Below are positions 48,848 to 58,326 of a DNA stretch of 64,000 bases, one piece after another; positions within the stretch are counted from its first letter, which is position 1, and each line of letters starts with the position of its first letter. Source of the DNA: Candidatus Methanomethylicaceae archaeon (GTDB lineage Archaea > Thermoproteota > Methanomethylicia > Methanomethylicales > Methanomethylicaceae); the NCBI GenBank assembly GCA_015660995.1, contig JACTUC010000005.1, forward strand, positions 49,861 to 113,860, written 5' to 3'. Both the position numbers and the translations under genes were made by a program. The notes under the pieces were generated by a model. That model did not search any database, was not told the DNA's origin, and saw only the letters and a program-made list of their open reading frames with translations.

Positions 48848-48877
48848 TGGTGTTCACTGATTTCCTAAGGAACACCA
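48848..48877. promoter_or_regulatory. Inverted repeat TGGTGTTC-N14-GAACACCA with nested palindrome TTCCTAAGGAA, upstream of the operon promoter
   Basis: Perfect 8-bp arms; nested palindrome at 48862-48872. Confidence 0.55.
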
Positions 48878-49006
48878 TCAGTTGATTGAGCGGATTGACG
48901 ATATATACATTACGACATATTACATTTTGTCTATTTTCAGAGATTGTATTACAGCGTAATATGACAAAGGGTTCCTCCGAATGATAGGAATAACTCGATG
49001 CAGACC

Positions 49007-49249
49007 TTACTCGGAGATGATGTCTTGCTCGCCACCGCGGCACTCCTTGAACTTCAAGATGTAATTGTCTTTCTTCTTGGCTGGCGTAATCTCGCCAGCT
49101 TCGAGGAGTTTCTGTAAAACGTTTACAGGGTCCTGAACCCCACCCTGCTTGAGTTTCTTCAGGAGGTTTTCCTTAGTCTCCATGTAATTGCCAATGGAGC
49201 AGAGGTAGGAAAGACCCTTGTCATAATCAGTAGTTCCAGTTTTGCTCAT
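49007..49249 (-). CDS. Small protein (about 80 aa), possible winged-helix fold
   Basis: MSKTGTTDYDKGLSYLCSIGNYMETKENLLKKLKQGGVQDPVNVLQKLLEAGEITPAKKKDNYILKFKEC. The track start (49363) is probably too far upstream. Confidence 0.6.
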   Translation of the reverse strand: MSKTGTTDYDKGLSYLCSIGNYMETKENLLKKLKQGGVQDPVNVLQKLLEAGEITPAKKKDNYILKFKECRGGEQDIISE

Positions 49250-49450
49250 AACAATCTTCTCCCAATTACACTGTTGAATATTCATAATGGGACTAATATA
49301 TTTTCTAGACGAGGTGGGAATGCACTTAGATGACCTTCCATTACTCATTAATTGAGAGAACACTAAAACGGGCTAAAGTGTATAAATCTCCGAACCTCAG
49401 AATAAGAAAACCGTATCAGAGAGATTCCTATTCCAGAGGATGCAGACGAC

Positions 49451-49867
49451 TTGATCAACAGAGCATCGAAGATAGTCAAGGGAATTAAGCTTACTCCGAA
49501 GAACATGGACTCTTACGAGGATTGCGAGATCATGGCCGATCTGATGGATGACGAGATGCCAAAGCAGATCGATGATGAAGATCTCCGCGGGCTTATACAG
49601 CAGATGAGGAAGATGCACCTCGAGGTAAGGAGGATCAACTACAAGGTCTACATAGATACTGCTAGGGAGATCTTCGGAAGGATAGCCAACAGAAGCTCCG
49701 TCCTACAGTACCATCAGGCAGAGCAGCTGGTTAAGAGGATCAGTGAGGAGGATATTGGCGGGGTCAAGGATCCTGAATTGAGGGAGACCCTCTTTCGTCT
49801 GAAGCATATCCATGACAACATAGCTGAGAAGAAGGCTAACGTGATCCGAAGGATGAAACTTTACTGA
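49451..49867 (+). CDS. Hypothetical helical protein (TTG start)
   Basis: Intact charged helical ORF; no in-frame ATG upstream before the stop at 49403. Confidence 0.6.
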   Translation: MINRASKIVKGIKLTPKNMDSYEDCEIMADLMDDEMPKQIDDEDLRGLIQQMRKMHLEVRRINYKVYIDTAREIFGRIANRSSVLQYHQAEQLVKRISEEDIGGVKDPELRETLFRLKHIHDNIAEKKANVIRRMKLY

Positions 49868-49942
49868 CATTACGGGCCCATTTGGGACTCCAAACCAAAG
49901 ATGTTAAGAATCAGAAGATAAAGACTCAGTCTGGGTACTTTT

Positions 49943-51289
49943 ATGCCGATCTGCCCCATTGATTCAGGGAGATACGGGAGCAAGGAAATGAAGGATCTTT
50001 TTGAGGAGGATAACAGGCTCCAAAGACAATTGGATGTCGAAGCAACGCTGGCGGAGACCCTCGCAGATCTCGGGGAGATCCCAAAAAGTGCTGCCAAGGA
50101 AATAAGGCGCAGGGCGACTGCAACCACGGTAACCCCGGAGATGGTCAAGGAGCGGGAGAAGAAGACTCACCATGACGTAGCAGCAATGGTCGAGGTACTG
50201 GCAGATCAGTGCGGGGAGAGTGGCAAGTACGTCCACTGGGGTGCGACAAGCTATGATATTGTGGACACAAGCTGGGCGCTCATAATGAGGGATGCCGTCT
50301 CAATCCTTGATAAAAGGATCTGTGAGCTGAGGGACGTTCTCTGCGACCTGGCAATAAAGAATAGGGAACTCGTGATGGTCGGCCGAACCCACGGTCAGCA
50401 TGCAACTCCGATAACATTCGGCTTGAAGATGGCGGTATACGCAGCGGAGACAGCGAGAAATATTGAGAGGCTCAAGGAGCTGAAGAAGAGGCTTATAGTC
50501 GGCAAGATGAGCGGCGCGACGGGAACCATGGCAAGCCAGGGCAGGAAGGCGCTGGAGATAGAGGAAGGAGTAATGGAGAGGCTTAGCCTGAAGCCAGCCG
50601 AGATCACGACCCAGGTGGTTTGCCGCGACAGGATAGCAGAGTTTGTATGCTGGGCTGCCATCACTGCGTGCAGTCTGGATAGAATTAGCACTGAGATAAG
50701 GAACCTCCAGAGGACTGAGATACTTGAGGCAGCGGAGGGCTTCGAGGCGAGTTCGCAGGTGGGTAGCAGCACAATGCCCCACAAGCAGAACCCTATCGAG
50801 TGCGAGAAGATATCCGGACTGGCAAAGGTGATGAGGGGGATGGTGGTCCCAGCGCTGGAGAACATACCGTTATGGCATGAGAGGGACCTGACGGATTCGA
50901 GCAGCGAGAGGTTTGTGCTACCGCTTACCTTCATCATACTCGACGAGATGCTAATGACAAGCTGCAAGGTGCTGAAGAACCTGCGCATATTCCCGCTCAA
51001 AATGAGGGCAAATCTGGGAATAACAAAGGGGGCAATACTTACCGAGGCGGTCATGATGGCGCTCGCTAGGAAGGGCGTGGGGAGACAGGAGGCACATGGT
51101 GCCCTCAGGAAAGCCTCGGAAAAGGCGTTAGCGGACGAATCGCCTATAAGCGAGGTGCTTGCAAGGATGCCAGAAGTGACAAGACTTCTCTCAAAGAAGG
51201 AGCTAAAGAAGCTCCTTGACCCGAACAAATACATCGGGAAGTCGAGAGAGCTAACAGACCGAGCAGTCAAATATGCAAAGCGTGCCTGA
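49943..51289 (+). CDS. purB: Adenylosuccinate lyase
   Basis: YGSKEMKDLFEEDNRLQ, KTHHDVAAMVEVL, GATSYDIVDTSWAL, GRTHGQHATPITFGLK, GSSTMPHKQNPIECEKI. Confidence 0.96.
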   Translation: MPICPIDSGRYGSKEMKDLFEEDNRLQRQLDVEATLAETLADLGEIPKSAAKEIRRRATATTVTPEMVKEREKKTHHDVAAMVEVLADQCGESGKYVHWGATSYDIVDTSWALIMRDAVSILDKRICELRDVLCDLAIKNRELVMVGRTHGQHATPITFGLKMAVYAAETARNIERLKELKKRLIVGKMSGATGTMASQGRKALEIEEGVMERLSLKPAEITTQVVCRDRIAEFVCWAAITACSLDRISTEIRNLQRTEILEAAEGFEASSQVGSSTMPHKQNPIECEKISGLAKVMRGMVVPALENIPLWHERDLTDSSSERFVLPLTFIILDEMLMTSCKVLKNLRIFPLKMRANLGITKGAILTEAVMMALARKGVGRQEAHGALRKASEKALADESPISEVLARMPEVTRLLSKKELKKLLDPNKYIGKSRELTDRAVKYAKRA

Positions 51290-51358
51290 TATGGGAAGGC
51301 AGGCATGCGGTGTAAGATTTATCTGCCTGCAATAAGCATCTGAAGGGGAGGGCCATCC

Positions 51359-51562
51359 TTGAAGAAACAGAGGCGCGACTGGTCCAAAATAGCAAAATAT
51401 GACTTATTAATCGTTTTTGTAGTCGTAGACGTATTATTAATGTTGATCTATGCACTTGCCATGTATCCGATCCAGATAACGCTGGGTTTTCCAATCGTGG
51501 GGGGATTTATTGGAGCTGCGATATACTTCCTTTTTTCCAGAAACAGACGACGAAGAAGGTAG
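51359..51562 (+). CDS. Small two-TM membrane protein (67 aa)
   Basis: Two hydrophobic segments bracketed by basic residues. GGAGG sits about 15 nt upstream of the TTG start. Confidence 0.5.
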   Translation: MKKQRRDWSKIAKYDLLIVFVVVDVLLMLIYALAMYPIQITLGFPIVGGFIGAAIYFLFSRNRRRRR

Positions 51563-51587
51563 CTTATTCATTTTTGAGCTCAAGAAT

Positions 51588-52820
51588 CTAGAATGAATCA
51601 ATACGTACCGAAGCTCTTTTTTGAACTCTCCTAAAAATATAGTAGGAGATGAAGCCTGCTAGTAGTGCATTAATTGGGGGTATCCCAAGAGTTATGAAAA
51701 ATCCGACCAGCGCCCCGATCAGCCACGCCAGAACACCCGCCATCATGGTGCCCTTTCTCATGGTCAGAACCCTCTTTGATAGGAGATAGTACTCCGCCAG
51801 ATTCATCCCAATGAGCGGAGGGAGAAGGATCCCGATAAACCTCAGGAAGTAAGTGATACTGTCCACTATCCCCAAGTAGGCAAGGACGAGCCCGCCGATC
51901 GCTGCAAAGATGGTGGCGTATTTGCGCTGGATCTTTGTGATGTTTGCCAAGGCAAGAGAGGGAGGGTATAGTGATGAGGCGGCGGCGCAGGAGCCCAGGA
52001 GGAGGAGGAGGTTCGCCAGCAGTGGAAGCCCAATGGCGACGAGTGCGAAGACAGGATTGGAGATCGAAGTGTAAGCCCCCATAATATTTCCCGAGATGAG
52101 CGTGAAGAGGATCAGAGGCATTATGATGACGAAGCTGGTGATCCTAACATCCCTAGAGCCCCTCGCATCTTTCAGGAAGTCCGGTGAGACTGTGGATATA
52201 GAGGTTGCGCCTCCGATGGCAAGCCCAGCAGCGTAGAGGAGCCCTTCGGTTGAGTATGGAGGCGATACAAAGGAGGGCTGCTGTAACATAACGGCATAAA
52301 GCGACCAGACAGAGAATGCTGCGGTCAGGCATGCAGTCACTTTCGTAAAGTTAGACAGTTTACTGAATCCTGAATAAGTGACTAGAGCCATTGCAACGCC
52401 GAAGGCAGTTATCATCACATAGCTGTTAATCCCGGTGAGCTGGGATGCCGCCTCTCCTCCAAGTGTAATTCCAACGGAGTACCAGCCGATCTGCGTAATT
52501 GTGATAAGAGGTGAGGCAAGGAACCTTGAACCGCTAGCGCCGAGCGAAGCCTCCATCAGCTTGGTAAAGGGCAGGTGCTCCCTTGCGCCAACACCTCCAT
52601 GAAGGTATATGAACAGCGATATGGTTACCCCCGTTATTATCGATGTGGCAATGGCGTACCAGAATGGGAGCATCGTGCCGAGGGTGCACCCTACGGTCAG
52701 TATGGCAGGGCTAACGAAGATGACGCCTAGAGTCGGGGCAACCTTTGTCCATGAATAGAGGAGAGGTTTAGCCATAATCGTGTTCGCCCTCACGAATCGG
52801 GTCAACCCATTTTTAACCAA
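51588..52820 (-). CDS. NCS1-type (cytosine/purine permease family) transporter
   Basis: About 12 TM segments, overall pattern like CodB/NCS1 permeases; overlaps the upstream Mrp gene by 8 nt. Confidence 0.7.
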   Translation of the reverse strand: MVKNGLTRFVRANTIMAKPLLYSWTKVAPTLGVIFVSPAILTVGCTLGTMLPFWYAIATSIITGVTISLFIYLHGGVGAREHLPFTKLMEASLGASGSRFLASPLITITQIGWYSVGITLGGEAASQLTGINSYVMITAFGVAMALVTYSGFSKLSNFTKVTACLTAAFSVWSLYAVMLQQPSFVSPPYSTEGLLYAAGLAIGGATSISTVSPDFLKDARGSRDVRITSFVIIMPLILFTLISGNIMGAYTSISNPVFALVAIGLPLLANLLLLLGSCAAASSLYPPSLALANITKIQRKYATIFAAIGGLVLAYLGIVDSITYFLRFIGILLPPLIGMNLAEYYLLSKRVLTMRKGTMMAGVLAWLIGALVGFFITLGIPPINALLAGFISYYIFRRVQKRASVRIDSF

Positions 52821-53862
52821 CGATCTTGGCTACGATCTCTTTGAAGTCGGTATTACTGTACTCCTCAATCTTCCCCTCGTCACAGGCCTTTGAGAGAGCA
52901 GAGTCAATGGGCAGCGATCCAAGGAATTTCGTGTTAATCTTCTCTGCTAGAAGCTTTCCCTTGGATTCACCGAAGAGATGAATGACTTCACCGCAGTTGG
53001 GGCACTTCACATAGCTCATGTTTTCTATGATCCCAAGGATCGGGACGGTCATCATCTTTGTCATATGGACTGCCTTTGATACTATCATGCCAGCAAGCTC
53101 CTGGGGAGATGTCACGATAATGGCGCCGTCTACGGGGAGGAGTTGCATGACGGTCAGCTGGGCATCGCTAGTACCTGGCGGGAGATCGAGAATCAGATAA
53201 TTAAGCTCTCCCCACTCCACGTCCGCGTAGAACTGCCTTATGGCACTGCTGACCAGTGGACCCCTCCAAATTATGGGGGCTTCCTCCTCCCCAGTCAGCA
53301 GGTTCATCGACATTATCTTTATGCCTCCTTTGGACGCCGAGGGGACGATCTTTCCCTCCACTACGAAAGGTTCTGCCAACTCGCCGAAGATCTTCGGTAT
53401 GCTGGGCCCAGTGATATCCGCGTCCAGAACGCCTACTTTATAGCCCCTGCGCGAAAGCTCGACGGCTAGCATTGCCGCAATGGAGGACTTCCCCACACCG
53501 CCCTTGCCAGAGAGGACAGCGATAATTTTTTCTATCCGCATCTTTGGCAGCTTGCTAGGAAGCTGTGTCGGCTTGCCCTTTGATTTCAGCTTTTCTATGA
53601 GCTTGTTTCGCTCCTCTTCGTTCATCACCGAGAGCTGGATGTCCACCGAACCCACACCCTCAAGCTGCGTTATTGCCTGTTGGGCATCGTCCCGGATTCT
53701 GTTCCCGAGCGGGCAAGCATCGGTTGTGAGGGCTATTACGACCGTCACAGAGTCACCCTCGATGCGGACCTCCCTTACCATTTCCAGGGAAACAATATCG
53801 ATACCAAGCTCTGGATCAATGACACCCTTCAAAGCATTGGTCACATCATCTTTCGTTACCAT
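52813..53862 (-). CDS. Mrp/ApbC/Nbp35 P-loop Fe-S carrier with N-terminal MIP18 domain
   Basis: MIP18 N-terminus (ALKGVIDPELGIDIVSLEMV), deviant Walker A SGKGGVGKSSIAAML, CPNCGEVIHLFGE. Confidence 0.95.
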   Translation of the reverse strand: MVTKDDVTNALKGVIDPELGIDIVSLEMVREVRIEGDSVTVVIALTTDACPLGNRIRDDAQQAITQLEGVGSVDIQLSVMNEEERNKLIEKLKSKGKPTQLPSKLPKMRIEKIIAVLSGKGGVGKSSIAAMLAVELSRRGYKVGVLDADITGPSIPKIFGELAEPFVVEGKIVPSASKGGIKIMSMNLLTGEEEAPIIWRGPLVSSAIRQFYADVEWGELNYLILDLPPGTSDAQLTVMQLLPVDGAIIVTSPQELAGMIVSKAVHMTKMMTVPILGIIENMSYVKCPNCGEVIHLFGESKGKLLAEKINTKFLGSLPIDSALSKACDEGKIEEYSNTDFKEIVAKIVG

Positions 53863-53973
53863 CTAAGAGTCACCTTTATACGAAGGTTCTAGAAATCCAT
53901 GTTTCTTATAAACTTCACCAACAAGACCAAAGAGTTTTTTAGCTGGATGGATACACTATCCATATGATAAACG

Positions 53974-54552
53974 ATGAAGAACGGAAAGATCGGTCTAAGC
54001 AGGACGAAGAAGATCACTTTTACGGCCATGCTGATAGCCCTAGCAGTCTCACTGAGGATTATCAAATATAGCATGTTCGGGCCGCTGCAATTTGTTAACT
54101 TCCCAGCCATCTTCACAATCGTGGGTGGAGTTGTCTTCGGACCCATTGTCGGCTTGACCGTTGGCTTATCATCGTACCTTCTCTCAGACATGGTTCTCGG
54201 TGCAGGGCCGTGGACGGTGGTCAACGCATTATTCATAGGAGTGGTGGGCATCATCACTGGGTTGATCTGGAGTAGGAAGCCGTTCCTCAAGATCAATAAG
54301 ATTGGGCTTGGCATCGGGGTCTATCTTCTAATGCTTAGTTTTGACATCTTCAATTCCTGGGTTCTCAACATCATTTGGGGCTATCCATGGCTATGGTCGC
54401 TCATCTACGGCATATTGGGTTTGCTCATGCCTGCAGGAGGCGGCTACATGATAGGTGTGGGACCCATCACCGAGGCGACAACGACTATCTTGACCGTGTC
54501 TATCGTATTTGTATTAGCTAGAAGCAGAATAAATCTCAACCATAAAACCTGA
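53974..54552 (+). CDS. ECF transporter S component
   Basis: Six-TM S-component pattern (FTAMLIALAVSLRIIKYSMFGPLQFVNFPAIFTIVGGVVFGPIVGLTVGLSSYLLSD). Confidence 0.85.
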   Translation: MKNGKIGLSRTKKITFTAMLIALAVSLRIIKYSMFGPLQFVNFPAIFTIVGGVVFGPIVGLTVGLSSYLLSDMVLGAGPWTVVNALFIGVVGIITGLIWSRKPFLKINKIGLGIGVYLLMLSFDIFNSWVLNIIWGYPWLWSLIYGILGLLMPAGGGYMIGVGPITEATTTILTVSIVFVLARSRINLNHKT

Positions 54553-54634
54553 AATGGGTAGGCAACTGTTTATTACCAAGAAATTAGCTACTTCAAGATC
54601 TTTCAAATAAAAAAAGAGGTATGTTTGAAGGAAT

Positions 54635-54696
54635 AATTTTCGAGTTTCCAAACCAGTATGTCACCAATTTTCGAATGTCCAAACCAATATGTCACC
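54635..54696. repeat. 31-bp tandem duplication (28/31 identical) at the 3' end of the DUF4430-like gene
   Basis: 54635-54665 AATTTTCGAGTTTCCAAACCAGTATGTCACC; 54666-54696 AATTTTCGAATGTCCAAACCAATATGTCACC. Confidence 0.9.
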
Positions 54697-55125
54697 GTGT
54701 ATCATAAGGTACTGATCAGCGCCAACGTATGGCGAAGTCGAGGTACCATTTTCCCATACGCTGTAAACCCAGGATTGGCCCGAAGTCGGTGATGTTACTG
54801 TATTATTTACGCCATTTATGCCTGTCACAAGGTATTCGCCAAAAGAAGCGTAGTAGGTAGCAGCGACATTTGCCACCATACGTGTTGCATTCAGCGCATT
54901 CACGCCAATGGGAGCATATGTGTTATTGTACCAGCTGACAGTGCCATTCCCATAGTCAATCCCAATGCTCACCTGTATTGCAGTTTCATTTACAGCTGAC
55001 TGGAGATTTGAGATGGTAGTTGCTTGGTTTTGCGAAGTTTGATAGTAGCTTGCTGCCATTCCAGATGCTGCAACAGCCCATATTAAGAAAATTAAAGTGG
55101 CGACAGTCCAAATATTAAACTTCAA
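54661..55125 (-). CDS. Membrane-anchored DUF4430/transcobalamin-C-like protein
   Basis: N-terminal TM, then ALNATRMVANVAATYYASFGEYLVTGINGV...QSWVYSVWENGTSTSPYVGADQYLMIHGDILVWTFENW. Confidence 0.7.
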   Translation of the reverse strand: MKFNIWTVATLIFLIWAVAASGMAASYYQTSQNQATTISNLQSAVNETAIQVSIGIDYGNGTVSWYNNTYAPIGVNALNATRMVANVAATYYASFGEYLVTGINGVNNTVTSPTSGQSWVYSVWENGTSTSPYVGADQYLMIHGDILVWTFENW

Positions 55126-55230
55126 ATTATATCTCCTCTATTTGGATAGTTAATCCATCCATATAAATCAATTGCCATTTGTGACAACCTGTTTTTATAG
55201 CCATTCTGCACCTCTGAATAACGATCCGTG

Positions 55231-55677
55231 ATGCGCGAGCTAATACCCGAACTAGAGATGGAGCTCACTGATGCGATTCCTGGTTTTTCATGCAGGAAGT
55301 GCGCCAGGTGCTGCACCCACAAACTAGTGACGTTGTACGATGGGGATTTAGAGAGGCTCGAGCAAACCGGCGAGGGGAAGAGGGTCTATGAAAAAACGAC
55401 AACTCAGGAGAGAACCCTGACCGGTGCAGAGTATAAGATGATCATGGAGAATGGAAGGTGCGTTCTTCTAAAGGGTGGACTTTGCAGGCATTATGACCTT
55501 AGGCCTGACACATGCAGAAGGCATCCCTTTCTCGAAACCGAGAGACACATCCTTGTTGCTTCCACCTGTCCAGGCGTAATCTGGGAGGAGGTAGGGAAGA
55601 TATCAGATTACAAAAGGCTATCAAAAGGGATCTCTGAGAAGATAGATGCGTATCTCGATTCAAGGGAGCAGGTCTAG
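55231..55677 (+). CDS. YkgJ-family cysteine cluster protein
   Basis: CRKCARCCTHKLVTLYDGDLERL...CRHYDLRPDTCRRHPF. Confidence 0.88.
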   Translation: MRELIPELEMELTDAIPGFSCRKCARCCTHKLVTLYDGDLERLEQTGEGKRVYEKTTTQERTLTGAEYKMIMENGRCVLLKGGLCRHYDLRPDTCRRHPFLETERHILVASTCPGVIWEEVGKISDYKRLSKGISEKIDAYLDSREQV

Positions 55678-56687
55678 TTTTTATCGGTCGATTCAAGGCG
55701 CACTCCCGTGCCAGACAGCGAAGCTTCAAAGGGAACGCCCCCAACCACCTTTATCGCAACTGCTACTTTGTCTGTCTTTCCAAGGCATAGGGCGATCATG
55801 CAACCACCCCCGCCTGCGCCGGTCATCTTTGACCCGACAGCACCAGCGCTCCTTGAAGAGTAGACCATGTCGTTGAGCTTTTGGGATGAGACCCCTAGGG
55901 ACTCAAGCTGACCGTGGTTGATGTTCATGAGCATGCCCAAGGACTCCAAGTCGCCTTTTATAATGGATGATTTCGCTTCCTTGACTATCTCACCTATCGT
56001 GGCCATTATGGAGTCCACTGCTCTAGGCGAGGCTTCCCTGAGCGCCCGGACCCTCTTCAGAAGATCTCCGGTCTTGGCTTCGCGCTCGGTGTATCCTACG
56101 ACTGAGGGCAGCTTACGCCCGATCTTCAGCTTTTCAATGTGTGGTGCAGGCTTGCCAGGTTCGATGTAGATCGTGCCGCCATAGGTCGAGATGGCGGTGT
56201 CCATGGGACTGGCAGCCCCTTGGACTTCAAGCTCGGTGGCGTGACCCAAATGAGCTATCTCCTCCTGCTTGAGCTCATGGCCCATGAGGTGCGTGTAGGC
56301 TGCAATGGTACCAACGGCTATTGCAGCAGACGTGCCGAGACCTGCACCTACTGGCATCTCCGACTTTATTGTGACATTAACGCCTTGCTTTTTGTCAACA
56401 TGCTTTGACGCCAGTTCAATTGCCTTGCGGACATAGCTCATCGCGTCGATTATGCGGTCGTAGTCGGTCTCGACTAGTAGGTCGTTGGATCCCTCCCTGA
56501 AGGTTAGGATTAGACCTGGGATATGGAGGTCCAGGGCCGATACTTTTATGGATGAATCACCCCTCTCCTCGACCGTGACATATAGCCGCCTGTCTATGGC
56601 GCTCACCAAGGCGGGCTTCCCATATACGACGGCATGCTCTCCAAAGAGCGTGATTTTGCCGGGTGCGGAGGTAGTAACCTTCATCAT
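55674..56687 (-). CDS. mvk: Mevalonate kinase
   Basis: SAPGKITLFGEHAVVYGKPALVSAI, PVGAGLGTSAAIAVG, KMTGAGGGGCMIAL. Confidence 0.95.
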   Translation of the reverse strand: MMKVTTSAPGKITLFGEHAVVYGKPALVSAIDRRLYVTVEERGDSSIKVSALDLHIPGLILTFREGSNDLLVETDYDRIIDAMSYVRKAIELASKHVDKKQGVNVTIKSEMPVGAGLGTSAAIAVGTIAAYTHLMGHELKQEEIAHLGHATELEVQGAASPMDTAISTYGGTIYIEPGKPAPHIEKLKIGRKLPSVVGYTEREAKTGDLLKRVRALREASPRAVDSIMATIGEIVKEAKSSIIKGDLESLGMLMNINHGQLESLGVSSQKLNDMVYSSRSAGAVGSKMTGAGGGGCMIALCLGKTDKVAVAIKVVGGVPFEASLSGTGVRLESTDKN

Positions 56688-56902
56688 GATCTACTCGCGA
56701 GTACATTTTGAAGTTGGGGCACCATCATTCTTTATCCCGTGGTTTAATAAAACGTTTCGATGATCGAACATATCTGCCAAGGAATTTAGCTCTGCTGCAA
56801 CAGTCAGTGCCATAGAATTGTGTGTCTAAAATTGCTGACATAATTTAAAATATGTGGAAGGTTCTAAGGCTAAGATGTCTGTTTTATGGAGGGTTCATTG
56901 AG

Positions 56903-58228
56903 ATGAAGGAAGAGCTCTTTCTGCTGGCTGAAAAAGTTTCGAAGGAGATGCGTAGGAGGGGAGCTAGCGAAGTAATGGTTCTCCCGACGCAGAATGAGAG
57001 CCTGATGGTAAGGTTCAGCAACAACAAGGTCACTGTGGTCCAGAGCTGGAGCGTGATCAGCATCGATATGCTTTCCATATTCGGAAAAAAGAGGCTCATA
57101 AGCAGGTTTGAGAATATCGGTGAGAATGCGCTTGCAGAGAGCATCGAGAGGGTCATCAAGGAATCGAGCTTTGTTCAGGAATCGGAGGAGCTAGCACCAC
57201 TTCCCACCAGCGTCAAATTTAAGGACAGGCGGACGACCCAGAAGATCGATGCTAACAGAATAAACGATTATGTGAGCCTTGCCATCAACTCCGCTACGCG
57301 CGAGGGGGCTGAAAGGGTCTCTGGCGTCTTCACAGGAAGCATTGTGCGCGACGCAATAATTGGCAGCAATGGCGCGGAGGGGTATGACGAAAGGGCTTCC
57401 TTCGATCTGAATGTGAGGACTTTCACGGGCGATAATTCTGGGCAGGGTCTCAGCTGCGCAACCATGATGAGCCAGCTCACGCCTGAGGAGGCTGGGAGAG
57501 AGGCGGGTTTTATAGTTCGCATGGCAAAGAACCCTGCTAAGTGGTCCGAGGGCAAGTATTCAGTTCTGCTCGGACCAATAATCGGGGCAGAGCTTATCGG
57601 CCACGTCGGCGATTCGTGTTCAGCCTTCAACGTCGAGGCGGGTACATCTTGTCTGACTGGAAAAATAGGGAAGGAAGTATTGTCCAAGGAACTGACCATT
57701 GCAGATGATGGTTCCAGTAAAGATGGACTTAGCTCCAGATCATTTGATGATGAAGGTACGCCGACCAGAAAAACGGTGCTTATGGAAAAAGGAACGCTCA
57801 AATCTTATCTACATAACGTCAACACCGCTAAGAGGTTCAAGACCTTCAGCACAGGCAACGCAGGTTGGATTGCGCCAAGCGCCTGGAATTTAGTCATCGA
57901 TCATGGGAAGCTCTCCTTCGAGGAGAGCCTGAAGGAACTTAAGAATGGAATATATATGGTGAGCAACTGGTACACGAGGTTCCAGAACTACAGCACGGGT
58001 GATTTCTCGACCATTTGTCGGGATGGCACATTCCTCGTCGAGGACGGAGAGCTAAAGGGGTCGCTGAAGGGGGTCAGGATTAGCGATAACCTGTTGAAGA
58101 TCTTCAGATCGATCAAATGCATGGGGAAAGACAGAAGGTGGGTAAGGTGGTGGGAGGTAAGGACGCCTACGTTCCTCCCTGCTATGGTGTTGCCAGAGGT
58201 TAGCTTGACCAAAGCGCAAGAGAGCTAG
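56903..58228 (+). CDS. TldD/PmbA (TldE)-family metalloprotease-like protein
   Basis: PmbA-like organisation (DDGSSKDGLSSRSFDDEGTPTRKTVLMEKGTLKSYLHNVNTAKRF). Start trimmed to MKEELFLLAEKV. Confidence 0.88.
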   Translation: MKEELFLLAEKVSKEMRRRGASEVMVLPTQNESLMVRFSNNKVTVVQSWSVISIDMLSIFGKKRLISRFENIGENALAESIERVIKESSFVQESEELAPLPTSVKFKDRRTTQKIDANRINDYVSLAINSATREGAERVSGVFTGSIVRDAIIGSNGAEGYDERASFDLNVRTFTGDNSGQGLSCATMMSQLTPEEAGREAGFIVRMAKNPAKWSEGKYSVLLGPIIGAELIGHVGDSCSAFNVEAGTSCLTGKIGKEVLSKELTIADDGSSKDGLSSRSFDDEGTPTRKTVLMEKGTLKSYLHNVNTAKRFKTFSTGNAGWIAPSAWNLVIDHGKLSFEESLKELKNGIYMVSNWYTRFQNYSTGDFSTICRDGTFLVEDGELKGSLKGVRISDNLLKIFRSIKCMGKDRRWVRWWEVRTPTFLPAMVLPEVSLTKAQES

Positions 58229-58312
58229 TATTAATCTAACTAACTCTAACTCACCTTGCCCCAATCTAGCGGAAAATGAACGAACGGACAAATGGACGCA
58301 TGGAGCAAGACC

Positions 58313-58321
58313 AAAAAAAAA
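58313..58321 (-). terminator. T-tract terminator of the catalase gene
   Basis: Minus strand shows T9 just after the catalase stop at 58327-58329. Confidence 0.5.
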
Positions 58322-58326
58322 GGAGA

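Noticed and set aside
49007-49363. Extended N-terminus of the 118-aa ORF
   Set aside because: The first 38 residues look non-coding and overlap a promoter-like AT-rich region; internal ATG at 49249 is the better start.
50395-51306. 303-aa minus-strand ORF
   Set aside because: Shadow ORF opposite purB.
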